Program-made: the position numbers and the translations under genes
Part shown: piece by piece, positions 18,368 through 26,870 of the stretch
Position numbering within the stretch: the stretch's first letter is position 1
Layout of the letters: every line of letters begins with the position of its first letter
DNA from: Inquilinus sp052113205
Lineage (GTDB): Bacteria > Pseudomonadota > Alphaproteobacteria > DSM-16000 > Inquilinaceae
Direction of reading: 5' to 3'
Assembly: GCF_052113205.1 (NCBI RefSeq)
Contig: NZ_JBFRCU010000008.1
Coordinates: 62,001 to 126,000 of the forward strand
DNA: 64,000 nucleotides
The notes under the pieces: generated by a model
The model's input: the letters and a program-made list of their open reading frames with translations, nothing else
Databases searched by the model: none
What the model was told of the DNA's origin: nothing

Positions 18368-19648
18368 CTAGGGCGCTTTTGCCAATCCTTTGCCGCGGCT
18401 GACGACCGGAACGCCGGGCGCGAATCCCGCTGGCTTCGCGAAGGCGATCACATTCGCGCGGACCGCCAGTGCGCTCTCCGCATTGCCGCTTTCGCGCTCG
18501 CTCTGCCACCAGAGCGCCGCGACCCCCGCGACATGCGGACACGCCATGCTGGTGCCGTTCATGGCCACCAGGCCGCCGCCCGGCCTCGCCGAGACGATGT
18601 CGACGCCGGGAGCGCTGAGCCGCGGCCCGACATTGGAGAAAGGCGCAATTTCGAGTGCGCCGTTGGCGTTACGCAGTGCGGCTCCGACTGAGATGATGTC
18701 AGGCGAAGCGGCCGCGGGCACGCTCACGCCGACAACGTTCTTCGGGTTCTCGTTGGCGCGGCTCTCGTTGCCGGACGCGGCTGCGATCACCATTCCCTGG
18801 CTCGACGCATTCTCCTGGAGGAGGTCAGCCACGCAAAGCTCGAACTGCTTCAGCGTCTCGCGGTAGGCGACCAGTGCGATCGAGGTCGCGAATGGCACCT
18901 CCTGCCCGCTCTTCACGAGACGCTGCACCATGCCGGGGAAATCGAAGCCGATCGACATGGAGACCACCTGGGCCTTGATCTGCGCCGCCCAGCGCAGCGC
19001 GTCGAGCACGGCCTTGGTCGAACCGCGCCCGGTGTCGTCTAGTGCCTTGGCGATAAACACGTCCTTGATGCCCGGCGCGACGCCGATGCGCACGCCGTCG
19101 ACTGAATCGCCGAAGATCGTGCCGGCGCAATGTGTGCCGTGCCCATGCTTGTCGGCAAAGTCCTTCGGATCGCCACCGGTGAAGTTTTGGCCGACTATCC
19201 TCTTGGTCGCAAAGGCCGGGTGATCAGCGTCGATGCCGGTGTCGATGACGACGACCCTGACGCCAGAGCCGTCCATTAAGGAAAGATTCGCGCCGACACT
19301 CTCGATGCCCCATGACATCTGGCGCGCCTTGGCATCGACCACGGCGTCCGCCGACACCTGGACGCCGAAATCCGCCGCCATCCGCGGCTCGATCAGCATC
19401 ACCGGCATGTTGGGGATGGCGATGAAGCCGGGCTCGTCGTTCTTGGCTTGCGCTTCTTCGGCCGTCAGCACGGCCGAGGTCACCGACAGGATGGGTGGCG
19501 GAGGCAATGGAGGTGGCCCGATCGCCTTCTCCAGGGTGTAGCCGAAGATGCCCTCGTTGGCACCTTGCAGATTGTCATCGACCACCGGGCGCTCGATGAT
19601 GATGTATTCCAGGTCCATCGGACTGAATACTCGTTTCCGCTTCGCCAT
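18368..19648 (-). CDS. Subtilisin-like serine protease (S8)
   Basis: A 426-residue subtilase with intact triad: Asp136 (VVVIDTGIDADH), His170 (KHGHGTHCAGT), oxyanion Asn294 (AAASGNES) and Ser367 (NGTSMACPHVAG). The first 100 residues, including a proline run (PPPLPPPP), form a possible propeptide or docking segment; no signal peptide is seen. ATG 19648 has an excellent ribosome site (GGGAGGAAG); longer in-frame extension to 19771 would overlap the upstream propeller gene and lacks one. It is the last gene of the leftward set, 41 bases after the propeller gene, and converges on the trypsin-PLD gene with only 26 bases between stops. Confidence 0.88.
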   Translation of the reverse strand: MAKRKRVFSPMDLEYIIIERPVVDDNLQGANEGIFGYTLEKAIGPPPLPPPPILSVTSAVLTAEEAQAKNDEPGFIAIPNMPVMLIEPRMAADFGVQVSADAVVDAKARQMSWGIESVGANLSLMDGSGVRVVVIDTGIDADHPAFATKRIVGQNFTGGDPKDFADKHGHGTHCAGTIFGDSVDGVRIGVAPGIKDVFIAKALDDTGRGSTKAVLDALRWAAQIKAQVVSMSIGFDFPGMVQRLVKSGQEVPFATSIALVAYRETLKQFELCVADLLQENASSQGMVIAAASGNESRANENPKNVVGVSVPAAASPDIISVGAALRNANGALEIAPFSNVGPRLSAPGVDIVSARPGGGLVAMNGTSMACPHVAGVAALWWQSERESGNAESALAVRANVIAFAKPAGFAPGVPVVSRGKGLAKAP

Positions 19649-19689
19649 GGTCTTCCTCCCTCGATCTGGACCCGTCGTGCCGGGTGCTA

Positions 19690-22600
19690 TCAACTCTTCC
19701 TTGCGTCCACCGGTGGTGGCGTCGGCCGGCCGCATGCGGTGTAGCCTTCGCGCGCGGTGCTGTTCGGGCACCAGGGCTGCAGCACGCGTGCATAGGCATC
19801 AGCGGTTTCGGGCGCGAGCTTGCGCACCTGCTGCAGGACTGCGCCGATCTGTCCGAATGAAACCTGGATTGCGGTCCGGTAGGCACCTTCGCGCAGGTAG
19901 ATTTGCGCCGGCGCCTGCGCCGCGAGCCCGCTATTGCCGGCGACCGCGACGGGCAGCCCCAGGGAGGTGCCGTGAGCCCGCACCATCGCGGCCAGCCCGG
20001 CCTGCGCTGCCGCGAGGCTCGGATAGGAGCCGAACACGATTGCGGCAGGGACATCTTCGCGCGCGGCGGTCTGCTCTCGGAGGAATGCAGTGTCGGGGAA
20101 CGTGCCTGGGGCGTCGTCCAGCCGGCGTGCGATCATCTTCGGCGTGGCAGCATGCGAAGCGAGCCGCGTCAGCGGCAGGCCGGCGACAAACCGTTCACGG
20201 GCGCAATCGACGATATGCACCCGCCCGTCAAGGCTGGCGGCCGCGACCTTGGTCCCATCCGGCGAGATGGCGAGGTGGTCGACCACCGCACCATGTTCGG
20301 GCAGTTCGAAGCTCTTCGGCGTGGCCCCGGTCAAGTCGACCAGCACCAGCGAATTGTCTGCGTCACCGGCGACAAGAAAGCTGCCGTCGGCGGCGATGTC
20401 GGCGGTCACGGCAGGCGCATCGAGGTCGATCTCGTCGAATCGGAAAAAGCTTTCACTGAGGTCGAATGCGAGTTCAACGGTGTCCGGTGCTGAGATGTTG
20501 GCGACATAGAGTTTGCCGTCGCGCGTCCGCACCATGAGCTTCGAGCCGTTGGCGGAGAATTTTAGACCGTTCCGGTCCGGCGGCCCAACGGGCGTGGCGG
20601 CTTGCGCAAATCTCAGCCCATCGGCACCGTGCTTTGCAGCAGTTGATGCGACCAGCACGGCCCGGTCGTCTTCGCTGCCGACGGTGGCGACGGTGCGGCC
20701 GTCGGCGCTGATGCGCAGGCCATACACGGCCTGATCAAGCAGCGTCGCTTCGACGATCGCCCGACCGGTCCTCAGATCGATGACCGCGAATGACTGTTTG
20801 CCCGAGCGGTAAGCCGCGAAATCTCCCGATTCGGCGAGGTCGGCGAGCCCGTCCCCGCTGTGGCTTTCATATTCCGCGATGAAGGAAAGCGTTCTTGTCG
20901 AGTATAACCGGATGCCGCCCCCGCTGGTCACGCCGACGATACGCTTGCCGTCGGAGGTGAATGCGATTTTGGTCTCACCGAACTTCGGTATCGAAATATC
21001 CGCCGGCCCTTCCGCGATCAGTGCCCGGCTTGCCGTGTCATAAAGGCGCAAGCGTCCGTCCGCCATGACGACGGCGAACATATCGCCCTGTGGGCTGAAG
21101 GCCTGCGGGCCGGAGATGGAGCCGCTCACGCCGAGGTCGACGGGGTTCGGGTCTTGCGCCGTGAACAGAAAGATGCGGCCGTCGGCGGTTTCGATCGCAC
21201 CGCGCGTGCGGAGGCGGTCGAGGATGACGCGGGTGATCGGCTCCCCTTTGGACTCCGCGAGCGTCGTCGAAAGCACTGCGATCGCCTGTCGTGCCGGCTC
21301 GCGCATCGAGCCGCCCAGAAAAACTGCCTCCGCCACACCCGGCACTTGGAGAAGAGCGTCGCTTGCTGTGAATGGCGGAACGAGCTGCGTCGAATCGACA
21401 AGGCTGCCGTCGTCTTCGCTTGCGGCGTACGGCGAGTCGAGCTGCGTCGACTCGACAATGCTGCCGTCGTCGCCGATCTTTTCCAGAAAGTAGCCGGACG
21501 TCTCGCGGTGGATGACGACCTGACGTCCGTCTTGGCTGACCCCGACGAGGTCATAGACCTCGCTGCCGCCGGCATCCATGAACGGCGACCAGTTGGCGGC
21601 GGGAAGACCCACCTCGTACGAGCCATAGATGAAATTGTCCTCCCCCCCCGAGGTTTTCAGATCCGGTGGCCCTTCGCGAACAGCCCTGGTCCGAAAGACG
21701 ACGACGCGGCCGTCCGCCCCCGCAGCCGCAATCACCGGATCGGCCTTGGTACCGCCGGCGGCGACGGCGACCACTGGTCCCCCCAGTCTGCCGACGCGTG
21801 ACATCGCCAGATTCGCAGCCTGGCTGGGATCCGTCGGCGCAAGGTCGATTGCGACGACTTGCCCGTCACCCGCGCCGGCAACTGCGAACGTTCCGTCCGG
21901 GGCGGCGGCCAGCGCGCGTACGTCCCATAGGCCGCCGACCTGACCGATCTCCTTGGGTTTCCCGTCCGGTCCGATGTCGTAGCGAAGGAGGCCCGTCACA
22001 GGCGTCCGGGGTGCGACCTGTTGCTGTTGTTGCTGGTTTCCGAGCAGCGCGGTTCGTCCCACGACCAATCGTGTCGAGTTCTCGCCTCCGATCGCAAACA
22101 GCCCGTCCTCGGCCCCCAAATTCATTGCGGCACCGGCGAGAAGCACGCGCCGTAGCGAGGGTGGCGGTGCTTCCGGGTCGAACTTCCTGGTGAGATCGGC
22201 AGTGAAACTGACGTTGAGGAACGCGTCTGCCCCCGACTCCGTCCTGTCCGGCAGCGCAACGATGTCGGCGATCGGCTGCCGGGCCACCGTCGCCGCGATC
22301 GTTTGGCCGCTGCTCAAGAAATGCGAATACACCGCGCCGCTGGCCGTGCCGATGGCGAGCTGGCCGTTGGTCAGCCAAACGAGACTCGTCACCACTTCGT
22401 GTTCGGCCTCCGGCCGGGTGATCTCGCCATCCAGCACCTTCACGGCATCGCCCACCAGCCATTGGACGCCAAACCCCGCCGTCAGGGCGCACAGGAGAAC
22501 CAGGCCTGTCGCCGGCGCGCGCCGCACAAGGCGAGGTGCACGGCGCAGGCCAGCATTCAGGCGTTGCCAGAGGCTGCGCATGGCAGCGGGCCACCATTCC

Positions 22601-22737
22601 GGGATGAGCCCGCCGCCTGGCACTCGACTTTGTTCGGATCGAGCCGGCGATGGCATTTCGGGAAGGGGAGCTTGCCCAGGAGGCGGTGACGAAAGGATCT
22701 CATCCGCATCGGCCGGCTTTTCTGATTCCGGGCTCAT
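19690..22737 (-). CDS. Membrane-anchored beta-propeller (WD40-like) protein with SPOR-like C-terminus
   Basis: A 1015-residue protein. A proline-rich 75-residue N-terminal tail is followed by one transmembrane helix (TGLVLLCALTAGFGVQWLV, about 78-96); the rest is a chain of propeller blades (for example LAISPDGTKVAAASLDGRVHI, AFTSDGKRIVGVTSGGGIRLY). A C-terminal segment (about 910-975, AIVFGSYPSLAAAQAGLAAM) resembles an SPOR-type fold. Positive charges before the helix suggest the propeller faces the periplasm, as a sensor or docking platform. Oddities: a QQQQQQ run near 240 and a 19-residue tandem duplication near 430-455. Start ATG 22737 overlaps the stop of the upstream membrane protein gene (ATGA), so the two are coupled. 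Confidence 0.75.
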   Translation of the reverse strand: MSPESEKPADADEILSSPPPGQAPLPEMPSPARSEQSRVPGGGLIPEWWPAAMRSLWQRLNAGLRRAPRLVRRAPATGLVLLCALTAGFGVQWLVGDAVKVLDGEITRPEAEHEVVTSLVWLTNGQLAIGTASGAVYSHFLSSGQTIAATVARQPIADIVALPDRTESGADAFLNVSFTADLTRKFDPEAPPPSLRRVLLAGAAMNLGAEDGLFAIGGENSTRLVVGRTALLGNQQQQQQVAPRTPVTGLLRYDIGPDGKPKEIGQVGGLWDVRALAAAPDGTFAVAGAGDGQVVAIDLAPTDPSQAANLAMSRVGRLGGPVVAVAAGGTKADPVIAAAGADGRVVVFRTRAVREGPPDLKTSGGEDNFIYGSYEVGLPAANWSPFMDAGGSEVYDLVGVSQDGRQVVIHRETSGYFLEKIGDDGSIVESTQLDSPYAASEDDGSLVDSTQLVPPFTASDALLQVPGVAEAVFLGGSMREPARQAIAVLSTTLAESKGEPITRVILDRLRTRGAIETADGRIFLFTAQDPNPVDLGVSGSISGPQAFSPQGDMFAVVMADGRLRLYDTASRALIAEGPADISIPKFGETKIAFTSDGKRIVGVTSGGGIRLYSTRTLSFIAEYESHSGDGLADLAESGDFAAYRSGKQSFAVIDLRTGRAIVEATLLDQAVYGLRISADGRTVATVGSEDDRAVLVASTAAKHGADGLRFAQAATPVGPPDRNGLKFSANGSKLMVRTRDGKLYVANISAPDTVELAFDLSESFFRFDEIDLDAPAVTADIAADGSFLVAGDADNSLVLVDLTGATPKSFELPEHGAVVDHLAISPDGTKVAAASLDGRVHIVDCARERFVAGLPLTRLASHAATPKMIARRLDDAPGTFPDTAFLREQTAAREDVPAAIVFGSYPSLAAAQAGLAAMVRAHGTSLGLPVAVAGNSGLAAQAPAQIYLREGAYRTAIQVSFGQIGAVLQQVRKLAPETADAYARVLQPWCPNSTAREGYTACGRPTPPPVDARKS
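21381..21471. repeat. Internal tandem duplication in the propeller gene
   Basis: A 34-base unit at 21381-21414 recurs at 21438-21471 with two mismatches, period 57 bases (19 codons). It encodes the doubled DDGS-(I/L)V-(E/D)STQL motif in a propeller loop. The period keeps the reading frame. Confidence 0.75.
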
Positions 22738-25700
22738 GCGGGCACCTCGGATTGATCGGGCCTCGTGCTGGTGATCGCGGCGTCATCATCTGCGCGCCGC
22801 GCCGTTTGCCACACATCGGGAGCACGCCCGGCAAACCAGCCGAGGTTTTTCAGCCGCCAATAGACCGCAATGGCCAGCATGCCGATCAGCATGACAGCCG
22901 CGACGGCGACAAGCGGCAGCCAGACACCTGGCGCATGCGGCGCCGTTGCGCTCGGCGGCCAGAAGCGGAGCATCACCCAGCACCAGAGCCCGACGGCCGT
23001 GACCGCGGCGAGACGCGCCAACACGATGCTGCGCGCGCGATCGAAGAAAATCGAACTGCTCGCCGGAAGATGCAGGGTCGGGACCACCTCCGGCATGTCA
23101 AGCAGCATGAAATCGGCGGCCACTTCGTCGGGCGCGATCTCCGATCCCTTCTCATCGGGGAGCCAGATGGTGAGGGCGCGCCTCTTGCTGGCTTCGCTGC
23201 GCGGCAGGCGCTGGTCCGACATCGCATTGCGCGCCGTCGCCTCAGCCGTCCGGGCGCTGAGCAGCATCGCCGCCAAAGCCTCGCCCACGGCGGTGCGCTG
23301 CTCCAAGGTCAGCGCGGAAAACAAGCTTTCGCGGAACCAGCGTGGCATGCGGCCCCGCCGGAACCATGGCAGCAGGCAGAGTTTCGCCAGGTGCTCTTCA
23401 TCGTAGATCGGGCCGCGCGCGCCACGAAGCCGGTTGCCGAGAAAGACCGTTATGACGTAGCGCAGTTGCGGGTAGCCGGCACAGGCCGCCAGCCAGTAGA
23501 AGCCGTCCGCGCCAAACCACATCTCGAGGTCGGCGATCAGTTTTTCGCGGTCCGCTTCGGAGGGCGGAATGTCGGAAAGCAACCTGTAGTCGTTGTCCCG
23601 CACCAGGTCGGGGCGCGGAGGCGTCGAATGCGTCGCGCCGAGCAGGCCGGCCGCGGCCTTGAGCCAGCCCTGGATGCGCTCGACCAGTTGTTCGATGCCG
23701 CCGCCCGAGACCTGCGGCGGCGGCCGCCAGCGAGCGATCCGCCGCGTGCCGAAGCCGGCGGCGAGATCGTGGAACCCTTCCGCCGTCGCGCGGCCGATCG
23801 GGGCGGCCAGTGCGGCAGAAAGGCTCATCTCGCGTTCGCCCCATTCAGCCATCGGCACCGGTATCAGCAGCATGCGCGCCGGCCAGGCGCGCAGGCTCTC
23901 GGCGACGAATTTGTAGGGACGCTCGGTGAAGTAATCGACGAGGTCGCTGCCGTCGGTAACCAGAACGAGTCTGGCGTCCGCATGCAGTTCGCGCAACGCG
24001 CGCAGGTCGAGCGGTCCCGACTGCTTGCTGCGCGCGCTGGTCCCGACCAGCGTGCGCGGGTCTGGGCTGTACTCATAGACATTGAGGCTGAGGCCGCCGA
24101 TTTCGAGCGCTTCGATGAGCCTGGCGACGCGCTCACGTTCATGGTCGTTCTCGCGGTGATGCGGCACCAGGAACAGAAATTCCGCCGCGTGGCTGCGAGT
24201 GCCGAAGACAGGTTGAGCAAAGCCACCACGTTGCAATGTCTGAGCAATGGTGCGCCCTACATCGAGCCTCCCGGACGGCATCGGCGGATGCCAGGAGATC
24301 TGGCGCACCAGCCGGCGCTCGGGCTTGGGCGCGTTGCTCGCCAGCTCACGCGAGGCGATCGGCGTCGGTGTGCCGCGCAAATTCTCCGGCGGATTGGTCA
24401 GCGCGGCGCGCATCGCGCGCCAGCCGGTGATGACCGCCCAGCCGAGCACGGGCAGCAGCGGCAGAAAGAGCAGCCAGCGCGGCCAGTCAGGCCAGCGCTC
24501 GGCGACAGGCTGCATGGCGCCTTGCAGGACCGGCTGGTTGAGCGCGGTGGCGATGTCGGCGACTAAACCTGAGACAGTACCGTGGGCTTGTACCGCGCCT
24601 GAATCCAGGCCGAATGTTCGGGCAAAGCCTTCCGCCAGGACTTGTTCTTGCGCTCCCGTATCCAGGCCAAGATCGCTAAACCTGACATCGTCGGTCAGCT
24701 TGCTGGGGTCGAGGCCGAACATCCGGGCCGCCTGCTGGCGTACGATGCTCTCCACCTCCCCGTACCGGAATGCCTGTATCCTGGCGTAGAGCTTGGCTTG
24801 CGCCCCTTCGACATCGTCGGGCGTCTCCTGTGTCGCCACGTCGATGCCCAGCTTCAGGCGGTCCCGGTCGAGCCCGACGGCCAGGTCGATCTCGGCGGCG
24901 GCGAGCGAATACTGGCCGAACGCGTAGGCACCGGCCAATGTCGGCGGGATCGGCTCATAGGCCGGCAGTGGCCAGCGCTTCAGCATCGCCTGCAGGAACA
25001 GCGCCGGCTCGGTCACGAAGTCGGATTCGCCAGCATAATATTCGGCGAGCGTGTATGGCGAGATGCTGAACCCGTATTGCTCGGCGGCGGCGATCGTCAC
25101 ATCGAGGAAGCGTAGCCGGGCGGAGCGCGCGGAATCCACCGGCTGTGACCCACCGGCTGGCGTGGGCGCCGCCGGTCCCGCGCGCGGGGTCACGGTCGCG
25201 CAGGCGGGCGGGCAGCGTGGTGACGGCCCGACTACAGGGTCATCCCGGCCGAAGTTCACCCAAAGCCACGGCAGCAGAGCTGCGGCGGCCAGAACGGCAA
25301 CCGCGGCACCTGTTTCGCGGCGAGCAAGCACATGCCGGATGGCCTTGAACAGGTCTGCCAGGCTGAATGGGCGCGGCTGCGGTGGTGGTGTGGGGCCGGT
25401 GTCGGTGGTCTCGCCTTTTGGCGTCTTGTCCTCGCCGCCTTCGCCGACCTTTGGTTCGAAATGCCCAGGCAGCGGGTGATCCTCGACGGCGCGCTTGAGT
25501 GCCTCCGCCGACTCGCGCGTTTCGGCAAGGACCGGACTGAGGTAGCGAAGCCAGAGATCCTTCGCGCTTTCCTCACCGACGCGGCGCCAACAGGCGCCGA
25601 CATTCAGGCCCGTCATGGTCATGATGGCGTCGGCCCGCTGGCGTATGGAAACATGCTGCAAGGTGGCGCCTACGCCCACCGCGACCCGCTCGCGCTCGTA

Positions 25701-25769
25701 GGCCAGGAAGAAAGTGCCGAGCGCGGCTTCGTCCCAGACGAAGCGATAGGGTTCTTCGTCGTGCTGCAT
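22734..25769 (-). CDS. Large four-helix membrane protein associated with MoxR (degenerate vWA-like domain suspected)
   Basis: A 1011-residue protein with hydrophobic helices near residues 152-172, 432-452, 903-925 and 935-960. Between helices 2 and 3 lies a large soluble region with alternating hydrophobic strands and helices (EFLFLVPHHRENDHERERV, LVLVTDGSDLVDYF, MLLIPVPMAEWGERE). This resembles the Rossmann-like domain found in MoxR-neighbour proteins, but no DxSxS metal motif is visible, so a true vWA call is not justified. The N-terminal 100 residues are a separate alpha-type domain. It lies 15 bases downstream of the MoxR gene and overlaps the propeller gene by 4 bases. Likely the membrane scaffold or client of the ATPase. 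Confidence 0.6.
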   Translation of the reverse strand: MQHDEEPYRFVWDEAALGTFFLAYERERVAVGVGATLQHVSIRQRADAIMTMTGLNVGACWRRVGEESAKDLWLRYLSPVLAETRESAEALKRAVEDHPLPGHFEPKVGEGGEDKTPKGETTDTGPTPPPQPRPFSLADLFKAIRHVLARRETGAAVAVLAAAALLPWLWVNFGRDDPVVGPSPRCPPACATVTPRAGPAAPTPAGGSQPVDSARSARLRFLDVTIAAAEQYGFSISPYTLAEYYAGESDFVTEPALFLQAMLKRWPLPAYEPIPPTLAGAYAFGQYSLAAAEIDLAVGLDRDRLKLGIDVATQETPDDVEGAQAKLYARIQAFRYGEVESIVRQQAARMFGLDPSKLTDDVRFSDLGLDTGAQEQVLAEGFARTFGLDSGAVQAHGTVSGLVADIATALNQPVLQGAMQPVAERWPDWPRWLLFLPLLPVLGWAVITGWRAMRAALTNPPENLRGTPTPIASRELASNAPKPERRLVRQISWHPPMPSGRLDVGRTIAQTLQRGGFAQPVFGTRSHAAEFLFLVPHHRENDHERERVARLIEALEIGGLSLNVYEYSPDPRTLVGTSARSKQSGPLDLRALRELHADARLVLVTDGSDLVDYFTERPYKFVAESLRAWPARMLLIPVPMAEWGEREMSLSAALAAPIGRATAEGFHDLAAGFGTRRIARWRPPPQVSGGGIEQLVERIQGWLKAAAGLLGATHSTPPRPDLVRDNDYRLLSDIPPSEADREKLIADLEMWFGADGFYWLAACAGYPQLRYVITVFLGNRLRGARGPIYDEEHLAKLCLLPWFRRGRMPRWFRESLFSALTLEQRTAVGEALAAMLLSARTAEATARNAMSDQRLPRSEASKRRALTIWLPDEKGSEIAPDEVAADFMLLDMPEVVPTLHLPASSSIFFDRARSIVLARLAAVTAVGLWCWVMLRFWPPSATAPHAPGVWLPLVAVAAVMLIGMLAIAVYWRLKNLGWFAGRAPDVWQTARRADDDAAITSTRPDQSEVPA

Positions 25770-25784
25770 GGCCGCCGGCGCTCT

Positions 25785-26858
25785 TCAACCGGCCTTTGAG
25801 GGCAGAAGCGTACTCAGGATATCGCGGTCGTTCTTCAACTTGGCCAGCGCCACCATCGCGACTTCCAGCCGGACGGCGAGTTCCGGAGGCTGCGTGCCTG
25901 GAGGGGACGCCAGCAGAAAGGCGGCGTCGACGATCTCGGAGACGCCTGCCTTCTTGTCGACCGGCTGGTTGCGGAATTTGCCGACAATGGCGAGCAGCTT
26001 CGTACGGTCGCCTTCATCGAGCACCAGCTCCTGCCCGGTCTTCGTCATGCGCCGCTGTAGATTGTTCTCGATGATCGTGTGCAGCCGGTCGTTGTCGGGA
26101 AACTGGATCTGGTGGAACACGCAGCGGCGTAGAAAGGCGTCGGGAAGCTGGCGCTCCTCGTTCGACGTGATGACGATGATCGGCCTGAGCGTCGGATCGG
26201 CCGGGAAGCCCGGCGTCTGCGGCCGTTTGAGTTCGGGGCCTGTGCCATGGCGGCTGAGTTCCGGCACGCTGAATTGCAAGGTCTCGATTTCGGAAAGCAC
26301 GTCATTGGGGAAATCGCGCGACGCCTTGTCGATCTCGTCGATGATGACCACCGTCCGCTGCGGACGGCGCTGGTCCCGGGGGAGGTCGGATTTGGGGTCG
26401 TCCGGGTGCAGGTAAGCCCGTTCGCCACTAAGCATGTGGCTGACGTTCCCGTAGCCATGCGCGTCGAGGATCGCCGCGCCAAGCGCTTGGTATTCGATGT
26501 AGTCGACGGCCTCCAGCCGTTTCTCATCGGCGGTGCCGCGGAAATTCGCGTCGCGAAAACGCCGGATCGCGTCATATGTGTAAAACAGGTCGCGCGCCTC
26601 CGAGACGGAGCGCGTCGAGAAGAAATGCAGCCTCGAAATGCCGAGGCGCCGCGCGATCGCGAAGCCAAGCTCGGTCTTGCCGCCGCCCGGCTCGCCCGAG
26701 ACCAGCAATGGCCTTCCAAGCCCGATCGCCACGTCGACCGCGGCTTCCAGCTCGGGGTTGAAGACGTACCCCTTTCCTTTGAAGTCTTCCGCCATGCCAT
26801 TGACGGCCAGCGGTATGGTCTTGTCCTCTTTTTGATCTGAGAAAGAGTTAAACCACAT
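25785..26858 (-). CDS. MoxR-family AAA+ ATPase
   Basis: A 357-residue AAA+ protein. Walker A is GEPGGGKT (55-62), Walker B VVIIDEID (170-177), sensor 1 lies in IIVITSNEERQLPDAFLRRC (about 233-252, containing the arginine finger region), and a C-terminal helical lid follows. MoxR ATPases act as chaperones that remodel or activate partner proteins, often with vWA or membrane partners. GAGGAAGG gives a strong ribosome site at ATG 26858. It is flanked at 12 bases by the trypsin-like gene and at 15 bases by the large membrane protein gene, so it is the central regulator or motor of the leftward unit. Confidence 0.88.
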   Translation of the reverse strand: MWFNSFSDQKEDKTIPLAVNGMAEDFKGKGYVFNPELEAAVDVAIGLGRPLLVSGEPGGGKTELGFAIARRLGISRLHFFSTRSVSEARDLFYTYDAIRRFRDANFRGTADEKRLEAVDYIEYQALGAAILDAHGYGNVSHMLSGERAYLHPDDPKSDLPRDQRRPQRTVVIIDEIDKASRDFPNDVLSEIETLQFSVPELSRHGTGPELKRPQTPGFPADPTLRPIIVITSNEERQLPDAFLRRCVFHQIQFPDNDRLHTIIENNLQRRMTKTGQELVLDEGDRTKLLAIVGKFRNQPVDKKAGVSEIVDAAFLLASPPGTQPPELAVRLEVAMVALAKLKNDRDILSTLLPSKAG

Positions 26859-26870
26859 GGCTGCCTTCCT

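Noticed and set aside
22650..24566. A plus-strand open frame of 638 codons
   Set aside because: Antisense to the large membrane protein gene, which has coherent helices and operon overlaps; the antisense frame has none.
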